From Bradyrhizobium sp. CCBAU 51765 (GTDB lineage Bacteria; Pseudomonadota; Alphaproteobacteria; Rhizobiales; Xanthobacteraceae): 64,000 nucleotides of DNA. The notes under the pieces were generated by a model. That model worked only from the letters and a program-made list of their open reading frames with translations, ran no database searches and was not told where the DNA came from. This document shows positions 47,296-55,564 of the stretch, piece after piece; position 1 is the stretch's first letter; every line of letters starts with the position of its first letter. Location: assembly GCF_015291725.1 (NCBI RefSeq), contig NZ_CP030038.1, forward strand, positions 434,001 through 498,000, written 5' to 3'. The position numbers and the translations under genes were made by a program.

Positions 47296-48732
47296 ATGCT
47301 GTTTAATTCCTATTCGTTCATCCTGCTGTTCCTGCCGGTTGTGCTGGCCGGCTACTTCCGGCTCGGCCAACGCAGCAATCTCGCTCCGGTGATCTGGCTG
47401 GCGCTGGCTTCGATCACCTTCTACGCCATCGGCAGCTGGCAGTTCGTGGCCCTGTTGCTGGTATCGATCGCGTTCAACTACGGCGTCGGCCATCTCCTCA
47501 TCGAGGCGGAGCTCACCCCGTCACGGCGCCGGGCTGCGCTCGCTTTCGGCGTCGTCGTCGATCTCCTCGTGCTCGGCATCTTCAAATATGCCGGCTTTGC
47601 TGCTGAGAACATCAACGCGCTGCTCGGCACGCATGTTGCGGTCCACATCCTGCTGCCGGTCGGCATCTCCTTCTATACGTTCACCCAGATCGCGTTCCTG
47701 GTCGATGCCTATCGCGGCCAGGTCGCGGCCTACGCGCTGCCGCATTACACGCTGTTCGTGACCTATTTCCCGCATCTGATCGCGGGACCGATCCTCCATC
47801 ACAAGGACATGATCCCGCAATTCGAGCAGGAGGAATCGAAGCGTCCGGACGCGCATCTGATTCTGTGCGGACTCATCATCTTCGCCATCGGCCTGTTCAA
47901 GAAGACCTGCCTTGCCGACGGCATCCAGCCGCTGGTCGCGCTTGCCTTCGAGGCGCGCTCGCCGAGCTTCGACCAGGCCTGGCTTGGCGCGCTCGCCTAC
48001 ACCTTCCAGCTCTATTTCGACTTCTCGGGCTATTCCGACATGGCGATCGGGATCTCGCTGATGTTCGGCATCTTCCTGCCGGTCAATTTCAACTCCCCCT
48101 ACAAGGCGACCAGCATCGTCGAGTTCTGGCGGCGCTGGCACATGACGCTGTCGCAATTCCTGCGCGATTATCTTTACATCCCGCTCGGCGGCAACCGCAG
48201 AGGTCGCGTGCTGCGCTATGCGAACCTGATGATCACGATGCTGCTCGGCGGGCTCTGGCACGGCGCGGCCTGGACGTTCGTGGCGTGGGGCACGCTGCAC
48301 GGCGCCTATCTCTGTCTCAATCATGCCTTCAACGCGCTGGTGCCGGATCTCCCGTCGTCGCTGGCGCGCCCGGCCCGCATCGCCGGAGCGGTTCTGACGT
48401 TTCTCGCCGTCGTCGTCGCCTGGGTGTTCTTCCGCGCCGAGAGCGTCGCATGGGCGCTACGCATCCTCCGCGCCATGGCCGATCCCGCCGATATCGTTTT
48501 CGGCCGCGAGGAGATTGCGGCGCTGGTGCTGGTGTCAGTCTACGCGGCGCTGGTGTGGCTGACGCCGAACACGCAGGCGATCATGGGCTACGATCACGGC
48601 AACCGCAGGGTCGGCGCGGCCTTGCTGGCAGGGCGCCTGCGGCCGCTGTTTCTCTATGGCGCGTCGCTGGTGCTCGCGTTCGGCATTTTGGGCATCCAGA
48701 GCCACAGCGAGTTCATTTATTTCCGGTTCTGA
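47296..48732 (+). CDS. MBOAT-family membrane O-acyltransferase (AlgI-like)
   Basis: 478 aa multi-helix protein. MLFNSYSFILLFLPVVLAGY is the typical AlgI/DltB-family start. FSGYSDMAIGISLMFGI, NSPYKATSIVEFWRRWHMTL, LGGNRRG and LGGLWHGAAWTFVAWGTLHG are MBOAT signatures; the H of LWHGA is the conserved catalytic His. It transfers an acyl (usually acetyl) group across the membrane to a polysaccharide or other target. Start overlaps no other gene; upstream in-frame extension lacks membrane character. Its stop overlaps the start of the next gene by one base. Confidence 0.93.
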   Translation: MLFNSYSFILLFLPVVLAGYFRLGQRSNLAPVIWLALASITFYAIGSWQFVALLLVSIAFNYGVGHLLIEAELTPSRRRAALAFGVVVDLLVLGIFKYAGFAAENINALLGTHVAVHILLPVGISFYTFTQIAFLVDAYRGQVAAYALPHYTLFVTYFPHLIAGPILHHKDMIPQFEQEESKRPDAHLILCGLIIFAIGLFKKTCLADGIQPLVALAFEARSPSFDQAWLGALAYTFQLYFDFSGYSDMAIGISLMFGIFLPVNFNSPYKATSIVEFWRRWHMTLSQFLRDYLYIPLGGNRRGRVLRYANLMITMLLGGLWHGAAWTFVAWGTLHGAYLCLNHAFNALVPDLPSSLARPARIAGAVLTFLAVVVAWVFFRAESVAWALRILRAMADPADIVFGREEIAALVLVSVYAALVWLTPNTQAIMGYDHGNRRVGAALLAGRLRPLFLYGASLVLAFGILGIQSHSEFIYFRF

Positions 48733-49838
48733 TGCGCGCACCGTTCACCAATGTGAGACGTCTTCTCCTCGCGAGCATCGTGTGCGCGCTGGCGGCGGCT
48801 GCGCTGACCTTCGTGGTCGATCCCCTGCAACTGTTTCGCCCCTCGCGCCTCATGGCGGCCTTCTACTCCGACGACACGCGCGTGCAGAATGCCGGGCTGA
48901 TCCGCAGCCAGTCGTTCGACACCGCCTTCATGGGCACATCGCTCGCGATCCATTTCCGCCAGAGCGAGATCGATCGCGTGCTCGGCGTCCATTCGCTCAA
49001 GCTGGCGATGACCGGCTCCAATTCGCGCCAGCAGGCCTTCGTGCTGGCGCAGGCGATCGACCGCGGCGCGCGGCGCGTGATCTGGGAGATGGATGATTTC
49101 ATCTTCGTCGATGCCGCCGACATCGAGGCCGACCCCTATCTCTCCGTCGACCTCTATCGCGGAACGGCCAGGGGCATCGCGTCCTATCTGTTCAGCGCGG
49201 CGATGGCGAAGGAATCCCTGTTCGCATTGCTGCGTTCGATCCCGCCGCTGCGGGAGCCGCTGACCCGGGCGGCGCCGTTTCTGCCGGTCAAGTTCGCGCT
49301 GTCAGACGTCGATGACATCTACGCGCTGCCGCGGGATTTCGATGTCGCGCGCGGCTACAACGCGACGAGGACGCTCGCGGCCTTCGCCCACATCACCGAT
49401 CCCGTTCGCCGCCGCTTCCTCGGCGAAGGCTACGGCTACGACGCGATGGCCGGGCATTTCGAGCGCGGTGCCGTCGCCCTGATCACGCGCCACCCCGACG
49501 TCACCTTCGACATCTACTTCCCGCCCTATTCGATCCTGCAATTCGTCGCCATGCGCGATGCTTCGCCCGAAACGCTGAAGATCGTCACCGATCTCACGGC
49601 GTACATCGCGCGGCGCCTGACGCAGTTGCCCAATGTGCGCCTGCATGATTTCCGCGCGATCAAGATGGTCACGCACGATCTCGATAATTACAGCGACGTC
49701 ATCCACCATTCGCCGGTGGTGGACGCCATGGTGCTGAAGTGGCTGGCGAGCGGGGAGTATCGGGTCGATCCGGACGCGCCGCTTGCGTCACTGAATGAGC
49801 TGAAGGCGCAGGTTGAAGTATATCGCGTCGAGCACTGA
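48732..49838 (+). CDS. SGNH-type partner of the MBOAT acyltransferase
   Basis: 368 aa with an N-terminal signal anchor (LLLASIVCALAAAALTFVV). FDTAFMGTSLAIHF gives a likely block-I Ser70 (G-T-S), and the late DNYSDVIHHSP fits the D-x-x-H catalytic pair of the SGNH/AlgJ/DltD-like partners. ATG overlaps the MBOAT stop (TGATG). Such two-gene modules pass acyl groups via the MBOAT protein to a periplasmic acceptor. The acceptor here is unknown: exopolysaccharide, lipopolysaccharide or another glycan. Confidence 0.82.
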   Translation: MRAPFTNVRRLLLASIVCALAAAALTFVVDPLQLFRPSRLMAAFYSDDTRVQNAGLIRSQSFDTAFMGTSLAIHFRQSEIDRVLGVHSLKLAMTGSNSRQQAFVLAQAIDRGARRVIWEMDDFIFVDAADIEADPYLSVDLYRGTARGIASYLFSAAMAKESLFALLRSIPPLREPLTRAAPFLPVKFALSDVDDIYALPRDFDVARGYNATRTLAAFAHITDPVRRRFLGEGYGYDAMAGHFERGAVALITRHPDVTFDIYFPPYSILQFVAMRDASPETLKIVTDLTAYIARRLTQLPNVRLHDFRAIKMVTHDLDNYSDVIHHSPVVDAMVLKWLASGEYRVDPDAPLASLNELKAQVEVYRVEH

Positions 49839-49847
49839 TTTTCCCCT

Positions 49848-49993
49848 CTCCCCTTGTGGGAGAGGGTGGCTCGCCGCGCAGCGGTGAGACGGGTGAGGGG
49901 TTCTCTCCGCGAGTCCATCTAGCCGTATGGATCGCGGAGAGAACCCCTCGTCCGGCGCTTCGCGCCACCTTCTCCCACAAGGGGAGAAGGAAG
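49848..49993. repeat. Palindromic intergenic repeat (CCCTCTCCCCTTGTGGGAGAGG family)
   Basis: Arms TCCCCTCTCCCCTTGTGGGA and TCTCCCACAAGGGGAGAAGG are inverted; GAGGGGTTCTCTCCGCGAG / CGCGGAGAGAACCCCTC form an inner pair. A distant relative of family B by layout. It separates the acyltransferase unit from the convergent aminotransferase. Confidence 0.75.
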
Positions 49994-50015
49994 GCGAGTG
50001 CGCAGCGCGCCTGTG

Positions 50016-51203
50016 CTACGCCGCCACCTCGTCGCCGAGATACGACACCGCCGCTTCCAGCCCGCCTTTGCCGTGCGGGATCTTCAGCGCGTTGAGGCCG
50101 ACCTCGATCACGCCCAGCGTGCCGAGCAGCATCGGCGCATTCACATGGCCCATATGGGCGATGCGGAAGGCTTGTCCCGAGAGGTCGCCGATGCCGGTGC
50201 CGAGCACGACGCCGCACTTCTCCTTGCAATAGCGTTGCAGCACGGCCGGGTCGTGGCCGTTGCTCATGGTCACCGTGGTCACGGTGTTGGAGCGCTCGCT
50301 CGCTTCGGCCACGTTGAAGCCGAGCACCTGGCCTTCCGACCATACGGCGACCGCGCGGCGCGCGGCTTCGGCGAGCAGGCTATGGCGGCGGAAGGCGTTC
50401 TCCAGGCCTTCTTCGTGCAACAGGTCAATCGCCCGGCGCAGCGCGAACAACAGATGGACCGGCGCGGTGCCGGCATATTTACGATAATTCTCGGTGCCTT
50501 CGCGCTCGCTCCAGCTCCAATAGGGCGTCGACATGTTGGCCTTCTTGTGCACCTCGAGCGCGCGCGCATTGGCCGCGACGAAGCCGAGGCCGGGCGGCGT
50601 CATCAGGCCTTTCTGCGAGCCGGACATCGCGACGTCGATGCCCCATTTGTCCATCTCGAACGGCATGCAGCCGAGCGAGGCCACGGTATCGACCATGTAC
50701 AGCGCGGGATGACCGCTCGCCTTGATCGCCTTGCCGATCGCCTCGATGTCGTTCTGCACACCCGAGGCGGTGTCGACCTGGACCACGACGACCGCCTTGA
50801 TCGTGTGCTCCTTGTCGCGGCGCAGGCGCTCCTCGACCTCGTGCGGCCGCACCGCGCGGCGCCAGTCGCCCTTGAGCACCTCGACCTCGGCGCCCATCAG
50901 CGCCGCCGCATTGCCCCAGCCGATCGCAAAGCGCCCGCTCTCCAGCACCAGCACCTTGTCGCCGCGCGACAGCACGTTGCTCAGTGCCGCTTCCCAGGCG
51001 CCGTGACCGTTGGCGATGTAGATGTAGGACTTGCCCTTGGTTGCAAACAGCTTCGAGATGTCGCTGAGCAGGCTCTCGGTCAGATCGAGCATCTCCTTGG
51101 AGTAGATGTCGATCGCCGGACGATGCATCGCCCGCAGCACCTCGTCGGGCATCGTGGTGGGCCCGGGGATGGCCAGAAACTCCCGGCCCGCGCGAACGGT
51201 CAT
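50016..51203 (-). CDS. Class V aminotransferase (serine-/alanine-glyoxylate type)
   Basis: PLP enzyme, 395 aa. FLAIPGPTTMPDEVLRAMHR start, YIYIANGHGAWEAAL, VVQVDTASGVQNDI, VDTVASLGCMPFEMDKWGID and the PLP-Lys in GSQKGLMTPPGL are typical of serine-glyoxylate aminotransferase of C1 and photorespiration-like pathways. Length fits. The product would be hydroxypyruvate and glycine if it is SgaA. The linked C1 pathway genes are not present here, so the physiological amino donor is not certain. Confidence 0.9.
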   Translation of the reverse strand: MTVRAGREFLAIPGPTTMPDEVLRAMHRPAIDIYSKEMLDLTESLLSDISKLFATKGKSYIYIANGHGAWEAALSNVLSRGDKVLVLESGRFAIGWGNAAALMGAEVEVLKGDWRRAVRPHEVEERLRRDKEHTIKAVVVVQVDTASGVQNDIEAIGKAIKASGHPALYMVDTVASLGCMPFEMDKWGIDVAMSGSQKGLMTPPGLGFVAANARALEVHKKANMSTPYWSWSEREGTENYRKYAGTAPVHLLFALRRAIDLLHEEGLENAFRRHSLLAEAARRAVAVWSEGQVLGFNVAEASERSNTVTTVTMSNGHDPAVLQRYCKEKCGVVLGTGIGDLSGQAFRIAHMGHVNAPMLLGTLGVIEVGLNALKIPHGKGGLEAAVSYLGDEVAA

Positions 51204-51305
51204 TGTTGTTGGTCCTTGTTGCTTGAGAACAGGCTGATAGGTCGCTGGTCCATGCTTTTACGCGCCGCCGGGTCTTGAGAAAAGCACGTAAAATGCAGGG
51301 CTGGG

Positions 51306-52031
51306 TTATCGCTTCGTCTCCCGGCAACCGGCCGCTTCGGCTTCCTCCACCGAGCAGAACCAGCGAGTGCCCTTGCTGATCTTCATCTTGATCTGGGTGT
51401 ACCAGCGGCTGGTCGGCTGGTGAAAGATGCACTCGCCGGCGCTGTTCACATTGCCCTTGATGGTGCAGTCCGGCGAGGGCGCGACCGGCCCCGAGGCCGA
51501 GGCGAGCAGCACCGCATGCGCGCCGTCGGGCGGCTTGGTGGCGCCCAGGATGGTCGTCTTCTTGTTGCGCACGCGCCAGTCCCAGGGCGCGATGAAGGCG
51601 CCCTGCCACATCCCGGCCTTGGCCTCGCGCGCGGCCTTCTCATCCGCCTCATAGTCGTGGGACATGCGGGTGTAGGCCAGTGCCCAGCCGTTGCGCACCA
51701 GCCATCTCTGGATGTCCTCGCCGCCGACCTCGCAGCGCGCCACGGTGCGGCCGCGCCGGTCGATCGACCTCGTGTGGCAGGCCCAGCTCTTGCCCTCGGC
51801 GTATTTGGCAAGCTCGTCGCGGGCCGCGACGCCGCAGGTCCAGCGCTCGGTCCTGGTGTTGAGGCAGAGCTGGTCCACCGCAGGCGCGTCGATGCCGCCA
51901 AGCCGGATGCGCGTGTTCCCGATCACGACGGCATCGCCCGCGCGCACTTTTGCGATGCCGGTGATGTCTGCGGCCTCAGCCAGCGAGGGCAGGGCAAGCA
52001 GAGACAGCGCAATCAGGACTTTTCGCAACAT
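51306..52031 (-). CDS. Secreted SNase-fold (thermonuclease-like) protein
   Basis: 241 aa. Signal peptide MLRKVLIALSLLALPSLAEA, then a staphylococcal-nuclease-like OB fold: GDAVVIGNTRIRLGGIDAP, ACGVAARDELAKY-like CGVAARDELAK, GRTVARCEVGGEDIQRWLVR, NGWALAYTRMSHDYEADE and AKAGMWQGAF. The three SNase catalytic Arg/Glu positions are partly present. A C-terminal extension after residue 170 carries four Cys. Start at ATG 52031, as the upstream ORF part has no signal. Probably periplasmic. Confidence 0.85.
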   Translation of the reverse strand: MLRKVLIALSLLALPSLAEAADITGIAKVRAGDAVVIGNTRIRLGGIDAPAVDQLCLNTRTERWTCGVAARDELAKYAEGKSWACHTRSIDRRGRTVARCEVGGEDIQRWLVRNGWALAYTRMSHDYEADEKAAREAKAGMWQGAFIAPWDWRVRNKKTTILGATKPPDGAHAVLLASASGPVAPSPDCTIKGNVNSAGECIFHQPTSRWYTQIKMKISKGTRWFCSVEEAEAAGCRETKR

Positions 52032-52153
52032 GCCGGTCCGGTGTGATGGACGTCTTGATAGACCGGGCAATTGTGGTCGGCTTTTGGCCGCCCGGCCAGC
52101 TTATGCCTCAAGGATGGGCTTTCAACTTCCCGTCATCTTGCGACGGTCCTTCA

Positions 52154-52316
52154 CTTACCCTCCCCTGGAGGGGAGGGTCGATCGCGCACAGCGCGAGCGG
52201 GGTGGGGTGACGGTCTCTCCGCTACGAACAGTGCGCGTGTGGAGAGATCACCCCCGTCACGCAATCTCGCTTCGCTCGATCACGTGCCGACCCTCCCCCT
52301 CCAGGGGAGGGTAAGA
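52154..52316. repeat. Palindromic intergenic repeat, family B copy 2
   Basis: TTACCCTCCCCTGGAGGGGA and CCCCCTCCAGGGGAGGGTAA are inverted; GCGAGCGGGGTGGGGTGACG is shared with copy 1 at 5811-6004. It lies between the SNase-fold gene and the 575-aa gene. Confidence 0.85.
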
Positions 52317-52323
52317 TGAAGCA

Positions 52324-54051
52324 TCACCCCCGCGCCATCGCTCGCTTCGCCAACGCCAGCCCCATCAGCACGAAGGCCGAAGTCACCTCGGGACCGCCGA
52401 CCAGAATCCGCGTCGGTGTCTTCATCTTGTTCCATTCATAGGCGCGGAACGGGCCGCGTCGGCCGCCTTCGCCGAGGCTCGCGATGATGACATTCAAGGC
52501 CGGCGCAAAGGCGCGCGGGTCGGCGCCGAGATGGCCGAGCGCGATCAGCGCGAGCGCGGCGTCGAACACGTTCATCTCGGCCGCCATCAGCTCGCCCTTG
52601 ACGTAGGACAGCACGCGGTGGCGGATGAAGTCGAAATCGCCTTCGGGATCGATCGCGGCCTGCGCCGCCAGCGGCAGCGCCAGGAAGGCGGCATAGCAAC
52701 GGCCGAAATAGGCGCTGTAGAGTTCCGGCAGGTAATAGATGTGCGAGCGCGGATTGGCGAAGGCACCGCTGGCCGCCAGCCGCTTCTGGAAGCCGATGAT
52801 GCGATGTACGGTGGCGAGCCGCGCCGGCGTCTCCAGAATCTTCCAGCGCACCAGATTGCGGAAGCTGACCTCGAGAATGTCGAGATTGAGCGTCGGATCG
52901 AGATCGTTGCCGTAAGGGCGCTCGCCGTCGAGATTGTCGATCCAGGTCGCAACCCCGCCCTCATAGTCGATATTGTCGTTGAGCGGCACGGTCACGCGCG
53001 GCGCGTTGACGCCGGCGCGTACCTGATAGCCCGCGTAGAAATCCAGCAATGGCTGGTCGATGATGGGATCGGTGCAGCCGGCCTGCGTTGCCGCGGAGAT
53101 CGAGCACGCCGTGGTGTCGCAATCCGGCACGTAGATTCCGAACCCGAGATCCTGCTTGATCTGCGCGAAGTAGCGGGAAAAGCGTGGATGCGGCGCCGGC
53201 GCGAGTGCGGTGATGACCTTGAAGCGCGCGCCGTCGATGCCCTCGACCTCCTCGCGGCTGATGTTGACGCAGAAATCGACCATGTCGGCGATCGCGCGCT
53301 CCGCCGCGACCTTGTCGGCGACCGAGGCGAGCCCGGTCTCGACGTAGCTCAGCAGCGCCTCGATGAAGAACGCATCGTAATAGGCCGAGCGGTGACGGAT
53401 CTGCACCGGCTCCCACATCGGTTCGGCAATGCCTTTCCAGGACGGATTGACGACGGCGCGCGCCGGCGAGCGCGCGATGAAGACGCGGGCGAGATTGAAC
53501 AGCAGCGAGGAGTTCTTGTAGCCGCGCGCGTTGAGGCCCGTCAGGGCCATGATCAGCTCGCGTCCGCGGAAATCGGGATCGCCGATCAGGTTGAAGGCGG
53601 CATAGGTCGGCAGGAAGCCGTTGCGGCGGTACGAGCCGAGCAGATGCTGCGCGCAGTCGCGGATCGCGCCGTCGATCTGCGCGCCCTGCGGCATGGCGGC
53701 GATGAACGGCGCCGGCGGCGGCCTGGGGTGGTCGAGCGCGATGCTGTCGACGAGATCGGCGATCGGTCGCCCGACCGCCGCCCAGTCGGGCTCGACCTCG
53801 TCGCGGGCGTGGACGAGTGCCTCGCGCAGCCGGGTCAGCCTGGCTTCGTCGCGCAGCTCGGGCAGGCCTGCGCGGCGGAGCAGGATGCGCAGCGCGGGAT
53901 TGCCGAGGGCGGTCTTGTAGAATTTGGCCAGATGCAGATCGCCGCCGGTCGTGTCGGACAATACGGGATCGCAGACGTCGTAAAGCGAGGGGCCGTCCTT
54001 CCGCGCCGTCAGCGCCCGGCAGGCGGCGCCGGCAAAATAATGAAAGCTCAT
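52324..54051 (-). CDS. Hypothetical 575-aa protein, possible alpha/alpha-toroid fold
   Basis: Not recognised with certainty. 575 aa, no signal peptide; Trp/Tyr/Ala-rich helical segments fit an alpha/alpha barrel (terpene-cyclase or prenyltransferase-like). A DCDTTA sequence (residues 310-315, in YVPDCDTTACSIS) resembles the D-x-D-D-T-A motif of class II terpene cyclases, but one acidic position is Thr. No clear Q-W repeats. MSFHYFAGAA is the chosen start with AGGT nine bases upstream; an extension of 19 codons is open but poor. Codon use matches the core genome. A Crp-like palindrome lies 111 bp upstream. Confidence 0.7.
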   Translation of the reverse strand: MSFHYFAGAACRALTARKDGPSLYDVCDPVLSDTTGGDLHLAKFYKTALGNPALRILLRRAGLPELRDEARLTRLREALVHARDEVEPDWAAVGRPIADLVDSIALDHPRPPPAPFIAAMPQGAQIDGAIRDCAQHLLGSYRRNGFLPTYAAFNLIGDPDFRGRELIMALTGLNARGYKNSSLLFNLARVFIARSPARAVVNPSWKGIAEPMWEPVQIRHRSAYYDAFFIEALLSYVETGLASVADKVAAERAIADMVDFCVNISREEVEGIDGARFKVITALAPAPHPRFSRYFAQIKQDLGFGIYVPDCDTTACSISAATQAGCTDPIIDQPLLDFYAGYQVRAGVNAPRVTVPLNDNIDYEGGVATWIDNLDGERPYGNDLDPTLNLDILEVSFRNLVRWKILETPARLATVHRIIGFQKRLAASGAFANPRSHIYYLPELYSAYFGRCYAAFLALPLAAQAAIDPEGDFDFIRHRVLSYVKGELMAAEMNVFDAALALIALGHLGADPRAFAPALNVIIASLGEGGRRGPFRAYEWNKMKTPTRILVGGPEVTSAFVLMGLALAKRAMARG

Positions 54052-54470
54052 GAAATACCTGGTCGCGGGGGGCTCGTCCGGGGCCGGCGAGCGCGCAACT
54101 GTCCGCACACCACCCCCTGCAAGTCTTTGAAAAAGCTACCCGGATTCGCAGGAAAAACAAATGTGATTGACGTCACAGAAAAAGCCGGCACGAGGCCTGC
54201 ATGATCGGCCTCCGGAATGCTACGGGGGCGTCAAGAATGAGCCATCCAGCTCGGGGAATTAACTAACATATTCAGAGGTTTATCTCAAATTTCGAGCAAT
54301 CTATTGCCCGAGGGCCTATATGCGGTTAAGGGTTTGTTTGGTGCGGCGCCGCAAATTGCGCGCAATTCGGGGGCACTCCCCGGCCAATCCCTCAAACCTA
54401 AAGACGCTATCGCGCTACTCAAACAGTGTGCGCGCGCGTGGCTGGTCTTTGGCACAGGAAACGAACCGAG
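54052..54470. other. Divergent control region with a Crp-like palindrome
   Basis: 419 bp between the divergent 575-aa gene and the pseudo-caspase gene. No coding sequence supported. The Crp-like site at 54162-54177 is the main feature. The right half is AT-richer, with TTAACTAACATATTCAG near 54259-54275, where a promoter could lie. Confidence 0.5.
54162..54177. promoter_or_regulatory. Candidate Crp-family operator
   Basis: TGTGATTGACGTCACA: perfect TGTGA / TCACA half-sites with a 6-bp spacer, the Crp consensus. 111 bp upstream of the 575-aa gene and 294 bp upstream of the pseudo-caspase gene. Regulator unknown. Confidence 0.4.
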
Positions 54471-55319
54471 ATGAATGTAAAGCAGCTCGACCTTTCCAGA
54501 CGCACGATCGCCTTCGCCGCAGCCCTCATCGGCACGGTGTCGCTGGTGATCGGCGCCCATGCTGCTCTCAACATGCGCGCGATCGACGCCGCCAAGGCCG
54601 TCTCGACCGACCAGATCACCGGTTCGATCGGCCAGACCTCGCGCCTGGCTCTGGTCATCGGCAACGGACACTATCCCGACGCCAGCGCGCCGCTGACGCA
54701 GTCGATCAACGACGCCCGTGCGCTGTCCTCGTCGCTGCGCAAGAACGGCTTTGACGTCGACATGGTGGAAGACGCGACCAAGGACGACATGGTCCGCGCC
54801 GTGGGCCGCCTGAAGTCCCGGATCAAGCACGACAGCGTCGTCATGCTGTTCTTCGGCGGCTTCGGCGTGCAGGCCGGCCGCGAGAGCTACATGCTGCCGG
54901 TCGATGCCGTGATCTGGAAGGAAAGCGACGTCCGCCGCCATGGTGTCTCCATCGAGGGCGTGCTCGAGATGATGAAGGAGCAGGGCGCCAAGGCCAAGCT
55001 CGTCGTGGTCGATGCCTCCCGCCGTAATCCTTACGAGCGCCGCTTCCGCTCCTACAGCCACGGCCTCGCGCCGATCAGTGCGTCGGACAATGCGCTGATC
55101 CTCACTTCCGCCTCGCCCGGCAAGGTCGTCGACGACGGCAAGGGCGAGCACAGCGTGCTGGTCAGCGAGTTCCTCAACAATCTCAGCAAGCAGGGCAGCG
55201 CCGAGAGCGTCTTCAACAAGACCCGCCTCGCCATCTCCCGCGCCAGCGAAGGCGACCAGGTCCCGACCGTTTCCTCCTCGCTGCTCGAAGACGTCCAGTT
55301 CGGCGAAGCCGGCGGCTAG
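54471..55319 (+). CDS. Membrane-anchored caspase-fold protein lacking both catalytic residues
   Basis: 282 aa. N-terminal helix TIAFAAALIGTVSLVIGAHA anchors it; then a C14 (caspase/metacaspase) fold: RLALVIGNGHYPDASAPLTQ, SINDARALSSSLRKNGFDVD, VVMLFFGGFGVQAGRESYML and KLVVVDASRRNPYER. In active members the third block reads F-x-G-H-G and the fourth D-A-C-R; here the His is Phe131 and the Cys is Ser183. It should therefore be non-proteolytic, perhaps a binding or scaffold protein in the periplasm. It stands alone. A Crp-like palindrome lies in the upstream gap. Confidence 0.88.
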   Translation: MNVKQLDLSRRTIAFAAALIGTVSLVIGAHAALNMRAIDAAKAVSTDQITGSIGQTSRLALVIGNGHYPDASAPLTQSINDARALSSSLRKNGFDVDMVEDATKDDMVRAVGRLKSRIKHDSVVMLFFGGFGVQAGRESYMLPVDAVIWKESDVRRHGVSIEGVLEMMKEQGAKAKLVVVDASRRNPYERRFRSYSHGLAPISASDNALILTSASPGKVVDDGKGEHSVLVSEFLNNLSKQGSAESVFNKTRLAISRASEGDQVPTVSSSLLEDVQFGEAGG

Positions 55320-55343
55320 CTTCTTGCAGCAATCGCGGTTGCT

Positions 55344-55433
55344 GTAGGGTGAGCAAGGCGCAAAGCGCCGTGCCCACCATCCTTCCAGGCTTTCGATAAA
55401 AGACGTGGGCACGCTGCGCTTTGCCCACCCTAC
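55344..55433. repeat. Palindromic intergenic repeat (GTAGGGTG...CACCCTAC)
   Basis: GTAGGGTGAGCAAGGCGCAA and TTGCCCACCCTAC, with GTGCCCAC / GTGGGCAC inside. A third repeat type in this gap, next to the family A copy at 55468. Confidence 0.8.
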
Positions 55434-55467
55434 GATAGGCGTGCGTGGCGCACGCCCGCCTCTCCAT

Positions 55468-55554
55468 CGTCATTGCGGGGAGCTCTTGCGACGACGCAAT
55501 CAAGGATCCCTCCGCGGAGAGATTCTGGATTGCTTCGCTTCGCTCGCAATGACG
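55468..55554. repeat. Interspersed palindromic repeat, family A copy 3
   Basis: CGTCATTGCGGGGAGCTCTT and CTCGCAATGACG with GATTGCTTCGCTTCG, matching copies at 1001 and 4778. It lies in the convergent gap between the pseudo-caspase and membrane-fusion genes. Confidence 0.85.
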
Positions 55555-55564
55555 ATCGTGGCTG

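Noticed and set aside
47865..49838. Fusion of MBOAT and SGNH-type gene into one frame
   Set aside because: The frame is open only because of high GC; the MBOAT protein is read in another frame up to 48732 and a separate ATG starts the partner.
52531..54204. 557-codon plus-strand frame
   Set aside because: Antisense to the 575-aa gene, with typical shadow composition.
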